A DNA stretch of 7,118 nt, from the NCBI GenBank assembly GCA_026994125.1, contig JALWRJ010000171.1:1-7118 (forward strand), read 5' to 3'. How positions within the stretch are numbered: position 1 is the first letter of the stretch; every line of letters begins with the position of its first letter. This DNA comes from Cyclobacteriaceae bacterium (GTDB taxonomy: Bacteria > Bacteroidota > Bacteroidia > Cytophagales > Cyclobacteriaceae). The position numbers and the translations under genes were made by a program. Shown piece after piece: positions 1-6,791 of the stretch. Below the pieces are notes generated by a model. It was not told where the DNA came from. It was given only the letters and a program-made list of their open reading frames with translations, and made no database searches.

Positions 1-3000
1 GTAGAGGCCTCTCCGGCTGTAGGTCGGGCAGATAATTTTTTGTATTGCCCAAACAACTGTTTTTTATCTGCCTCGGTAATGCCTGGCCCTTCATCAGCCA
101 CTTGCACTTTAACCTTAGCTTTTGATAGGTGACAACTAATGGTAACCGTAGTGTTTGATTGCGAAAACTTGAGGGCATTAGAAACCAGGTTTTCCAATAT
201 TTGAATCAAGTAATTTTTGTCTAAAAGCACCCGAACAGATGGTTGGCAAGGGTTAAAAAGCAGATCAATATTTTTTTTATCGGCTAGCGCTTTAAAATTA
301 CTTAAAACTAGTTCAATAACATCATTCAACTCAAAGCGTTCATTTTTCAGCTCAATTACGCCCGACTCAATGGCATTGATATCGAGTACCCGGGCTACCA
401 TGGCGCGTAAGCGCTCTACCGATAATTCAATCAACCCCATATTCTCTTTGGTTTCGGGCTTAATACTGGTATCGGTTAGGGCTATTACACTTAGCAAACC
501 TTTAATTTGGTTTAGTGGACTACGCAAATCGTGCGACACAATGGCAATTAACTCATTTTTTTCCTGGTTAAGTTTAAGGAGTTTATCGTTTTTAGTTGCC
601 AGTTCTTTGGCTTGTTCGGCAAGCTCGGCCGTTCGCTCTTTTACTTGTTGTTGCAAAACCCGTTTTTGGTGCTTAATGGTGCGAACCCTAAGTTTATAAA
701 TGGCAATAAACGCAAGCACAACAACGAGTATTAGTAATATTTTAAAGGTTGTAGTCATCCACCAGGGTGTTTTAACCCAAATGGTCAATTGGTCACCTTG
801 CTTATTCCAAACTCCATCGTTATTGGCAGCAACTACCTTAAACACATACTTGCCCGGAGGCACATTGGTATAATGTGCTTTTCTTTCGGTTCCGGCATCA
901 ATCCAGTCTTTATCAAAGCCTTCTAACTTATACTTATAGGCATTAGCAGCCGAATTAATATAATTTAAAGCCACAAATTCAAACGAAAAATAGCCTTGAT
1001 CCGGCTCCAGTACCAGGTAGTTATCAAATTCGGGCAGCGAATCGAGGGTAGTGCCCGGAGCAACCTTTAAGGGCTTGTTAAATAAACTTACCTGGGTAAT
1101 GTGCACAGGGGGCACAAAGGAGTTAGGTTTAAATTTATCGGGGTAAAAAGAAACCAAGCCCTGGGTTCCTCCAAACAGCATTTGCCCATCCGGTGTTTGC
1201 ATGTAAGCTCCCGAATTAAACTCACCGGCAAACAATCCATCTTTAGCACCATAGTTTGTAAAGGTTTCGTTAGCCGGATTAAACATGGAAATTCCGGCAT
1301 TATGGCTCATCCATAAGTTACCCCTGCTATCTTCTAAAATGCCATACAAAGCCGGATTGCTTAATCCCTTGGCCCGCGAATAATGTGTAAAGGTTTCGGT
1401 ATCCGGGTGGAACCAATCGAGACCTCCCCCATAAATGGCCACCCAAATCCGATTGTTTTTATCAGGGTACACATACGACACCCCGTTATTAGCCAGGCTG
1501 GCCGGGTTTTCGGGGTTGTGACCATAGTGCTTAAACTGGTTAGTTTTAGGATTAAACACATCTAATCCTGCAGCATATAAACCAATATAAAATTTCCCTT
1601 CTTTATCTTGTGTTATGGACCAGGTATCGTTTACAAATAGTTCACTATTAGCAGTAGTATAAGCAGTTATGTTACCGCTACTATCTATTTTACGTAAACC
1701 AGAGAAAGTACAAACCCAAATATCCCCCGTGCTATCTTCAAAAATTTGATTGATACTACCGGGCGTAATGCTACCTGCTACGGCCAGGCTCACAGGCGAA
1801 AAGCTATTTTGTTGTCGGTTAAACACGTACAATCCTTTATTTCGGGTACCAACCCAAAACCGATGTTGACTATCTTCAAACAAGGCTCTAATTTTGTTAT
1901 CTCGTAAACCATGCTCATAAGCCCTGGAAGCTGTATAATGAATTTTTTCTCCGGTTCGGGAGTTTATTCGGGCAAGGCCACTATTGTACGAACCCGCCCA
2001 CACATCGCCAAACGAATCCTTATATACCGCATACGTATTATTATCGGTTAGCAAGTTAGGATGTACCAAAGAGTTACGGTAATACAAAAACTTACGCTGA
2101 TTGGCATTCATTTTATGAAGCCCTACACGCAGCCCAACCCAGGTATTACCGGCATTGTCCTGGTATAACGAGCGCACATTAGGATGGCTTACCTCCAGGG
2201 TAGTAAAGGTAGAATCCTTCAGGCTAAACCGGTTTAGGTATCCTCCTTTGGTACCCACAAGCAGCGAAGTGGCATCAGGTTGCAAGAGGGTAAAAATATT
2301 ATTATTGCTTAATGATTTTGGATTGCCCGACTGATGGGCAAACACCTGTGTATAACCGGTTGCTCTGTTTAGTTTAACCAACCCTCTACCAAACACGCCA
2401 ATCCAAAAATTTCCGGAATTGTCTTCGAGGATAGCACGCACATAGCCTAGTTTGTAATTTGTAAACGAACCTGTTACAGGATTGTATTTACTCAAACCTC
2501 GGGCAGTACCTGCCCAAAGCCCCCCTTCGTTATCCTGATACAGGCAAAAGACCTCGTCCGACAAAAGGGAGGTACTATCGGTAGGCTTATGCCTAAACCG
2601 CTGAAACTTGCCGGTAGCAGGGTCTAGTTTATTTAGCCCTCCACCCCGGGTAGCTACCCACACCTTGCCTTGGTTATCTACCAGTACAGCGCGGGTACGG
2701 TCGTAACTTAACGAGGCACTATCCGCCTGCTTGTGCCGGTAGTTTGTAAAACGCCCCGTTGTGATTTCATATTTATTAAGCCCTCCTCCACGGGTTGCAA
2801 TCCACAGGTTACCTGCCGCATCGCCATCTAATCCTAGAATAAAATTATCGCTTAAGCTGGTGCTGTCGCGGGTATCGGAACGATATACAGTAAAAGAATA
2901 GCCATCAAAACGATTAAGGCCATCCTGGGTACCAAACCACATATAACCCAATTTATCCTGGTAAATGCAGTTTATCGAATTTTGAGATAACCCTGCTTCG

Positions 3001-3098
3001 TTGGCATAGTAATCCATGGTATAGGATTGCACCTGCCCCAAGGTATAAATTGCACTCAATAACAAAAAAGAGGTTGTTAAGCCAAGTTTACGTTGCAT
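1..3098 (-). CDS. Two-component sensor histidine kinase with double beta-propeller and Y_Y_Y sensor region (C-terminus cut by window edge)
   Basis: Reading leftwards from the ATG at 3096-3098, the frame stays open for 1032 codons to the window edge. Residues 1-22 form a signal peptide. Residues about 37-657 hold some 14 Reg_prop blades (repeated LSxNxI, QDxxGxxW(I/V)GT, GLNxF units), enough for two seven-bladed propellers; blade 6 is degenerate. A Y_Y_Y domain spans about 697-777, then WW779-780 and a membrane helix at about 787-801. A charged, coiled-coil-like linker leads to HisKA, with phospho-acceptor His856 in SHDLRSPL. The ATPase domain shows the N-box (Asn974) and G1 box DEGPG (1002-1006); the G2 box lies beyond the edge. 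The architecture matches the Bacteroidota sensors that include hybrid two-component systems, many of which sense glycans in the periplasm. Whether a receiver and AraC domain follow cannot be seen, and no ligand can be named. It is divergent from a second two-component operon. Confidence 0.95.
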   Translation of the reverse strand, partial: MQRKLGLTTSFLLLSAIYTLGQVQSYTMDYYANEAGLSQNSINCIYQDKLGYMWFGTQDGLNRFDGYSFTVYRSDTRDSTSLSDNFILGLDGDAAGNLWIATRGGGLNKYEITTGRFTNYRHKQADSASLSYDRTRAVLVDNQGKVWVATRGGGLNKLDPATGKFQRFRHKPTDSTSLLSDEVFCLYQDNEGGLWAGTARGLSKYNPVTGSFTNYKLGYVRAILEDNSGNFWIGVFGRGLVKLNRATGYTQVFAHQSGNPKSLSNNNIFTLLQPDATSLLVGTKGGYLNRFSLKDSTFTTLEVSHPNVRSLYQDNAGNTWVGLRVGLHKMNANQRKFLYYRNSLVHPNLLTDNNTYAVYKDSFGDVWAGSYNSGLARINSRTGEKIHYTASRAYEHGLRDNKIRALFEDSQHRFWVGTRNKGLYVFNRQQNSFSPVSLAVAGSITPGSINQIFEDSTGDIWVCTFSGLRKIDSSGNITAYTTANSELFVNDTWSITQDKEGKFYIGLYAAGLDVFNPKTNQFKHYGHNPENPASLANNGVSYVYPDKNNRIWVAIYGGGLDWFHPDTETFTHYSRAKGLSNPALYGILEDSRGNLWMSHNAGISMFNPANETFTNYGAKDGLFAGEFNSGAYMQTPDGQMLFGGTQGLVSFYPDKFKPNSFVPPVHITQVSLFNKPLKVAPGTTLDSLPEFDNYLVLEPDQGYFSFEFVALNYINSAANAYKYKLEGFDKDWIDAGTERKAHYTNVPPGKYVFKVVAANNDGVWNKQGDQLTIWVKTPWWMTTTFKILLILVVVLAFIAIYKLRVRTIKHQKRVLQQQVKERTAELAEQAKELATKNDKLLKLNQEKNELIAIVSHDLRSPLNQIKGLLSVIALTDTSIKPETKENMGLIELSVERLRAMVARVLDINAIESGVIELKNERFELNDVIELVLSNFKALADKKNIDLLFNPCQPSVRVLLDKNYLIQILENLVSNALKFSQSNTTVTISCHLSKAKVKVQVADEGPGITEADKKQLFGQYKKLSARPTAGEAS

Positions 3099-3145
3099 AA
3101 AATAGAACTAATTAACTACTAAGCATTTATCAATTATACGATAAT

Positions 3146-3237
3146 ATAGGCTTAAAAGCCAACCCAGAGCTATACAACAAGTAAAAACAGTAAATGTAGT
3201 ATTATCACCCGGCATCTCAGCTTATTTTTAAGCCTAT
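3146..3237. repeat. 12-bp perfect inverted repeat with 68-bp spacer in the kinase leader
   Basis: ATAGGCTTAAAA at 3146-3157 and TTTTAAGCCTAT at 3226-3237 are exact reverse complements. The right arm sits at the predicted transcription start of the large kinase and the left arm in its leader. The pair could be two operator half-sites that allow looping, or the arms of a long RNA stem in the leader. A 9-of-10 match to the right-arm core, TTAAACCTAT, lies at 3497-3506 just upstream of the divergent operon's first start codon. The exact match is seen directly; the function is inferred. Confidence 0.6.
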
Positions 3238-3238
3238 G

Positions 3239-3267
3239 CAAATTCAATTTTATGTTGTAACTTCAAA
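3239..3267 (-). promoter_or_regulatory. Candidate promoter of the large sensor kinase
   Basis: On the minus strand, TTTG (3264-3267) is followed after 17 bases by TGAATTTG (3239-3246). This fits the Bacteroidota pattern TTTG / TAnnTTTG with one mismatch in the -7 box. The spacing is at the short end of what is reported for this phylum. Transcription would start near 3232 and leave a leader of about 130 nt before the ATG at 3098. I saw no better match closer to the gene. Confidence 0.35.
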
Positions 3268-3404
3268 CCCTAAAACTAACCTAGTGATACTATGAAACTC
3301 GTAAAAACCAAGATATCTCATGTGGTACAGAACCATTAGCAAGGGCAATATTTTTTTACAGCAACTTTTGTTAATGGGTAATTTTTTATGTAACACGGGT
3401 TAAA

Positions 3405-3428
3405 AAAATACCAAAATATAGGTATTTT
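3405..3428. promoter_or_regulatory. Palindromic candidate operator for the four-gene operon
   Basis: AAAATACC (3405-3412) and GGTATTTT (3421-3428) form a perfect 8-bp inverted repeat around an 8-bp AT-only spacer. The arm centres are 16 bp apart, a usual geometry for a dimeric regulator. The right arm covers the proposed -33 box of the operon promoter, so a bound protein would influence that promoter directly. Plausible binders are the operon's own NarL-type regulator or an unlinked factor. There is no long T-run after it, so a terminator is less likely. Confidence 0.45.
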
Positions 3429-3455
3429 ATAGTTTTATTACCGGTCTTATTTTTG
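3425..3455 (+). promoter_or_regulatory. Candidate promoter of the four-gene signalling operon
   Basis: TATTTTTG at 3448-3455 matches the Bacteroidota -7 consensus TAnnTTTG exactly. A degenerate -33 element, TTTT at 3425-3428, lies 19 bases upstream, the usual spacing. Transcription would begin near 3462, leaving about a 50-nt leader before the ATG at 3512. The -33 box is imperfect, which would suit a promoter that needs an activator. Confidence 0.5.
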
Positions 3456-3511
3456 AACTAGTTAAAAAGTTAACCAAACGTAAATTTTAGTTTTACTTAA
3501 ACCTATATATT

Positions 3512-4123
3512 ATGAATTACAAAATTTCAACCTTAGTCTTATTCATCCTTTTAATTATATCAATTGTATTTAATTATAAAACCAAGCCAGCCACACTTAA
3601 AATACTTGATGCAAACCAAACTGAGCATACGCTTTCGGCTCTTGATATACAAGATATACATGATTATGTTTCCTTTATGACAAACAGTGAGGAACTTCAA
3701 GACGATTGGATAAACACTGAAATGGATTCAGTAGAAATAGGAAGATTTATTAGTAGGGATTTGGCAATTAATAAGATGGCCGACTTTAGTAAATGGAATA
3801 AAAAATTTCTATTTAATAAACATAAGATTTCGCCCTATGGCTTTGGTTTTGGTCTAAGCAAAATGCGTAGGCTTATAAAAGCAATAGATAGAGAAAACAA
3901 AAAGCATTTAAACCAACCGGATAGCATTATTTATGGTGTAAGGGTAAATTTAACACGTACAGTTTCATCCGAATCTAAAAAAGGTTATTTGGATGCCATG
4001 ATAGTACCCGTGCTTAAAAACAATAATTTTTATGTGGATTTATCAGCTAAAAGAAATTTAACAGACGAAGATTTGTTATTAAACACTTCGCTGCCATGCC
4101 CTAAAAACTGTGGGGGTCAGTAA
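3512..4123 (+). CDS. Membrane-anchored or exported protein of unknown function, first gene of the signalling operon
   Basis: This is a 203-aa protein that I cannot assign to a named family. Residues 5-20 are strongly hydrophobic after a short N-terminus with Lys4, so it is either a signal anchor or a signal peptide; there is no lipobox cysteine. The rest is soluble, charged and probably periplasmic. A segment near 138-168 (IIYGVRVNLTRT ... GYLDAMIVPV) reads like two beta strands. The tail ends PCPKNCGGQ with Cys196 and Cys200 as the only cysteines, which could form a disulfide or bind metal. From memory, small exported Bacteroidota proteins with a GIR/GVR-type strand and a Cys-Pro-rich end exist next to signalling genes, but I cannot verify homology. 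The stop overlaps the next start (TAATG), indicating translational coupling. The start has no Shine-Dalgarno sequence, only AT-rich DNA upstream, as is usual in this phylum. By eye it is more AT-rich than the genes on either side. Confidence 0.85.
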   Translation: MNYKISTLVLFILLIISIVFNYKTKPATLKILDANQTEHTLSALDIQDIHDYVSFMTNSEELQDDWINTEMDSVEIGRFISRDLAINKMADFSKWNKKFLFNKHKISPYGFGFGLSKMRRLIKAIDRENKKHLNQPDSIIYGVRVNLTRTVSSESKKGYLDAMIVPVLKNNNFYVDLSAKRNLTDEDLLLNTSLPCPKNCGGQ

Positions 4124-4737
4124 TGTCAACCTGGGACTATATCATAACCTACAGTTCGGTATTATCACCTCTATTGCCAATTCTTTTTTTTAGAAGATGG
4201 AATCAGAAGTACCTGTATGCCATAAGTGCTTTTATACTTGTTTCATTTTTATCAGATATAATTTCTATAACTGTACTAAGGGGGCAACCCAATTACAATT
4301 TTTTAAAATTATACGGTTGGGTTGAAACCGTATTGCTCATACTGTTTTATCACTATGTTTTTAATAAGAGTAAAGTGCTATTACTTTATATTGGAGGAGC
4401 AATTTCAGTAATTTACTTCTATGTTTCCTTTAATGTAGAAGTACAGCAATTTAATGCTCTAGGACGCTCATTTGAGAGTATTTTAATGATAGTTTTATCT
4501 TTAATATTGCTTTACCAAATATTTAAAAACGAAGATGATATTTTTATCGATAAGTCGGCAATATTCTGGATTAACATAGGAATATTACTCTATTTTTCAG
4601 GAGCTTTATTTTCATTTATACTTAGTAATTATATATTGGATACCACTGTTAAGGCTACCTGGATTTTACACAATAGTTCAAATGTATTGAAAAATGCAAT
4701 TTTAGCTGTAGGGTTATGGAAAGCAATACGGAATTAG
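4123..4737 (+). CDS. Polytopic (about seven-helix) membrane protein, putative sensor partner of the downstream kinase
   Basis: This 204-aa protein is hydrophobic throughout, with likely membrane helices near residues 7-23, 30-52, 61-80, 84-103, 114-134, 145-168 and 178-200. Polar residues lie inside or at the edge of helices: Asp45, Glu68, His77, Asn151, and a cluster His183, Asn184, Asn187 and Asn191 in the last helix. These would be candidates for ligand or proton binding, or for packing. There is no catalytic motif and no transporter signature that I recognise. Its start ATG shares one base with the previous stop, and its 3' end overlaps the kinase gene by 22 bp. Because that kinase lacks a sensor domain, I infer that this protein detects the signal in the membrane and passes it on. 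A structural or transport role cannot be excluded. Confidence 0.88.
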   Translation: MSTWDYIITYSSVLSPLLPILFFRRWNQKYLYAISAFILVSFLSDIISITVLRGQPNYNFLKLYGWVETVLLILFYHYVFNKSKVLLLYIGGAISVIYFYVSFNVEVQQFNALGRSFESILMIVLSLILLYQIFKNEDDIFIDKSAIFWINIGILLYFSGALFSFILSNYILDTTVKATWILHNSSNVLKNAILAVGLWKAIRN

Positions 4738-5549
4738 CTAATTATTGGGTGCTTATACTGGGCACAAGTGGCATGATACTACTTGCTTCAGGCATCATAT
4801 TATTTGTATATTTATACCAGCGCAAGCTTATAAAGCGCAAGTTAGCCTATCAAAAAATAGAAGATTTGCTGCATAAACAAGAACTTAAATCGGCCTATGG
4901 CATTTTACAAGCCCAAGATAAAGAGCGTAAGCGCATAGCTCAAGACTTGCACGATAACGTAAGCAGCCTGTTGGCCACCCTAAATATGTATGCCGATACA
5001 CTACAACATAAAACAGCCCCACAAGAAAAGGATAAGTTGGCAGCTAAAATGAGTGCATTGGTAGGTAAAGCCACCGAAGAAACACGTAACTTATCGCATA
5101 GCCTGGCCTCAGAAAGCTTGAGACATTTTGGGCTCGAAACGGCTCTTAATGACCTGGTAGAGGCCATAAATGAGGCCAGCCAGTTAGAGTTGGTATTGGA
5201 AACAAAAACTCAACATATAGACAATGGAGAGTTTTCGCTTAATATCTACCGCATAGTACAAGAATTGCTTAACAACACCCTTAAACACGCCCAAGCCAGC
5301 CAAGTGTATATTGAGCTAACCCAAACCCAGCTAACAAAATTAAGCCTCATTTACCAGGATAACGGCAAAGGATTTGATACCCAGGCCACGGGAACCACGA
5401 AAGGCATGGGCATGAAAAACCTGCAAGCACGAACCGAAAAACTGAACGGCTCCTTTAGCATTGAATCCAGCCCGGGTAAGGGCAGCACCTTTGTTTTTGA
5501 ATTTGAACTAATAAACAACCATGAAACCGACCCAAATTCTTTTAGCTGA
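4716..5549 (+). CDS. Sensor histidine kinase, HisKA_3 / NarX-LiaS-DesK type, with one membrane helix
   Basis: This 277-aa kinase has a short N-terminus and one membrane helix at about 11-34. A basic, coiled-coil-like segment (about 35-75) leads into the HisKA_3 dimerisation domain, ERKRIAQDLHDNVSS, with phospho-acceptor His79. The ATPase domain shows the N-box QELLNN (182-187), the G1 box DNGKG (215-219) and the G2 box GMGM (230-233), so catalysis should be intact. No PAS, GAF, 7TMR or periplasmic domain is present, so input must come through the membrane helix or a partner, most likely the seven-helix protein encoded just upstream. The chosen ATG overlaps the previous gene by 22 bp and puts the helix at the N-terminus; I saw no better start. 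The gene overlaps the response regulator by 29 bp, which fits a cognate kinase-regulator pair made in fixed ratio. Confidence 0.95.
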   Translation: MESNTELANYWVLILGTSGMILLASGIILFVYLYQRKLIKRKLAYQKIEDLLHKQELKSAYGILQAQDKERKRIAQDLHDNVSSLLATLNMYADTLQHKTAPQEKDKLAAKMSALVGKATEETRNLSHSLASESLRHFGLETALNDLVEAINEASQLELVLETKTQHIDNGEFSLNIYRIVQELLNNTLKHAQASQVYIELTQTQLTKLSLIYQDNGKGFDTQATGTTKGMGMKNLQARTEKLNGSFSIESSPGKGSTFVFEFELINNHETDPNSFS

Positions 5550-6138
5550 TGACCACCATATAATACTGGACGGACTTAAAGTAGTACTATCGAACAATGA
5601 TAATATGCAAGTTGCCGGTATGGTTACTAATGGCAACGAAGTGCTTGAATTTGCAAGAAAATACCCAATTGATTTAGTGGTGCTTGATATTAACATGCCG
5701 GAGCTGGATGGAATAAGTTGCGCTCGCATTTTAAAAAAAGAGTTGCCACATATTAAAATAATAATACTCACTATGTACCCTCAAAAATCGTTTGTAAACG
5801 AAATTGTAAAAATTGGTATTGATGGCTGTTTACTTAAAAATAATACAGGCAAAGAACTTATCACAGCCATTAAACGAGTAATGGGGGGACAGGCTTATTT
5901 CGATCATTTAAAAGCTTTTAGTGATGATAAAGATGAAGTTATAAGGTTCAAACTTACCCCTCGCGAAATTGAAATTATTAAAGCGATTTCGAACGGACTT
6001 AAAAGTGAAGAAATTGCAGAGCAGTTATTTATTTCGCCTCATACAGTACTTACACATCGAAAAAATATTTTAAAAAAGTTGGGGGTAAATAACACCAACC
6101 AACTAATTAAATATGCCACCAAGCAGCAAATTATTTAG
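5521..6138 (+). CDS. NarL/FixJ-family response regulator (REC plus LuxR-type HTH)
   Basis: This 205-aa protein is of normal length for the family. The receiver domain (about 4-120) has the acidic pair Asp10/Asp11, phospho-acceptor Asp56 in VVLDINMP, Thr84 and Lys106 (GCLLKNN), so all key residues are present. A linker leads to a LuxR-type helix-turn-helix at about 143-202, LTPREIEIIKAISNG, with recognition helix SPHTVLTHRKNILKKLG (172-188). It should be phosphorylated by the kinase encoded immediately upstream, then dimerise and bind DNA, usually at inverted repeats. The palindrome at 3405-3428 in the operon's own promoter region is a candidate target. The start lies inside the end of the kinase gene, giving a 29-bp overlap and likely coupling. 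It is the last gene of the operon. Confidence 0.96.
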   Translation: MKPTQILLADDHHIILDGLKVVLSNNDNMQVAGMVTNGNEVLEFARKYPIDLVVLDINMPELDGISCARILKKELPHIKIIILTMYPQKSFVNEIVKIGIDGCLLKNNTGKELITAIKRVMGGQAYFDHLKAFSDDKDEVIRFKLTPREIEIIKAISNGLKSEEIAEQLFISPHTVLTHRKNILKKLGVNNTNQLIKYATKQQII

Positions 6139-6238
6139 GGCCTGCTAAAAAACTTGTGGTGTACAAGCTTGCCAACCAACCTACTGCTTTAATTTATTTA
6201 ATGCTAAACAATTGCTACCCCCCTATTTTACCCGTAAG

Positions 6239-6298
6239 TTGGTTTGTTTTAATATAAGCTAAATTGTTGTTATGCCCAGCTATTCTCAATTGGTTTGT
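6239..6298 (+). repeat. Pair of TTGGTTTGT direct repeats upstream of the OsmC-like gene
   Basis: TTGGTTTGT occurs at 6239-6247 and again at 6290-6298, start to start 51 bp apart, each followed within 3-5 bases by ATATAA. The repeated block could be a regulator site or hold -33-like TTTG elements, but I found no well-spaced TAnnTTTG for either copy. The nearest -7-like sequence is AATATTTG at 6335-6342, with one mismatch and no clear -33 partner. The rest of the 6139-6370 gap shows nothing I can name. Confidence 0.35.
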
Positions 6299-6370
6299 GT
6301 GATATAAATTACGGTATGCAATAGCAAGTTGTTAAATATTTGCACCTATTAATTTAAAACGATTAAAAAA

Positions 6371-6751
6371 ATGGAAATAGAAATTAAATTTGACGAATAC
6401 GGAAGAATAATTCCACTAATGAACGGGCAACAAATAACCATGGAAGTTTCGCCCTTTTTAATATTTTTGGCAACGGCCGGTATGTGTTCAGCGGTGTTTG
6501 TACAAGCATTTATGAATCAGCGTGGTATGAGTACAGATGGGGTAAAAATTGTTCAAAAAATGAATTACAACCAATTTACCAACCAAGTGTCGGATATTGA
6601 TATCCATGTAGATTTACCCGATCATTTTCCTGCTAAATACAATAAGGCCATTAAAAATGTGGTAGATCAGTGCCCGGTAAAGCAGCACTTGCTTACCCCT
6701 CCTACGTTTAATGTAATTACCAATTTAGACAAAGCCGAAGTAGAAGCCTAA
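6371..6751 (+). CDS. OsmC/Ohr-like family protein
   Basis: This 126-aa protein resembles the short OsmC-like group. It has an N-terminal beta-rich segment, a hydrophobic helix SPFLIFLATAGMCSAVFV with Cys39, a middle strand pair (KIVQKMNYNQFTNQVSDIDIHVDL), and a helix ending VDQCPVKQHL with Cys101. The two cysteines sit where the OsmC/Ohr family has its redox-active pair, which reduces organic hydroperoxides, so cytoplasmic peroxide defence is plausible. The YhfA-like branch has no proven substrate, so a precise function is not claimed. It is slightly shorter than typical members (about 135-145 aa). The A-rich run just before the ATG is a common start context in Bacteroidota. It stands alone, 232 bp after the response regulator, and is followed by a strong terminator, so it is probably a single-gene unit. 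Confidence 0.85.
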   Translation: MEIEIKFDEYGRIIPLMNGQQITMEVSPFLIFLATAGMCSAVFVQAFMNQRGMSTDGVKIVQKMNYNQFTNQVSDIDIHVDLPDHFPAKYNKAIKNVVDQCPVKQHLLTPPTFNVITNLDKAEVEA

Positions 6752-6791
6752 GGCCTGTCATGGCTGTGTAGAGGCAAAACTACTTCACATT

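Larger units (their letters stand above)
3099..3511. other. Divergent intergenic regulatory region
   Basis: This 413-bp AT-rich stretch separates the large sensor kinase (leftward) from the four-gene operon (rightward). I see no convincing open frame or RNA gene in it. It contains one candidate promoter per direction, a 12-bp inverted repeat with widely spaced arms on the kinase side, and a compact 8-bp inverted repeat on the operon side. The two control regions do not overlap: roughly 3140-3270 serves the kinase and 3400-3460 the operon. Confidence 0.8.

Noticed and set aside
217..699. Plus-strand open frame of 160 codons
   Set aside because: It lies antisense to the HisKA and ATPase domains of the large kinase, whose minus-strand frame is continuous with clear motifs. 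The plus-strand protein is serine-rich and has no recognisable domain.
1088..1565. Several short open frames of 60-71 codons on both strands
   Set aside because: All lie inside the propeller region of the large kinase in other frames and show no domain or start context of their own.
3147..3160. Short GGCTT / AAGCC palindrome as a terminator on the kinase side
   Set aside because: A 2-base loop and 5-bp arms cannot form a good hairpin; it is better explained as part of the longer 12-bp inverted repeat.
4940..5167. Minus-strand open frame of 75 codons
   Set aside because: It is antisense to the HisKA_3 domain of the 277-aa kinase, which has all its motifs in the plus-strand frame.
5508..5771. 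Minus-strand open frame of 87 codons
   Set aside because: It is antisense to the receiver domain of the response regulator, whose conserved residues are all present on the plus strand.
6153..6167. CTTGT / ACAAG hairpin just after the response regulator
   Set aside because: A 5-bp stem with no T-run after it is too weak to call a terminator.
6174..6244. AACCAAC / GTTGGTT inverted repeat as a terminator for the signalling operon
   Set aside because: The 7-bp arms are 57 bases apart, low in stability, and followed only by a short mixed T-run. No terminator after 6138 is convincing.
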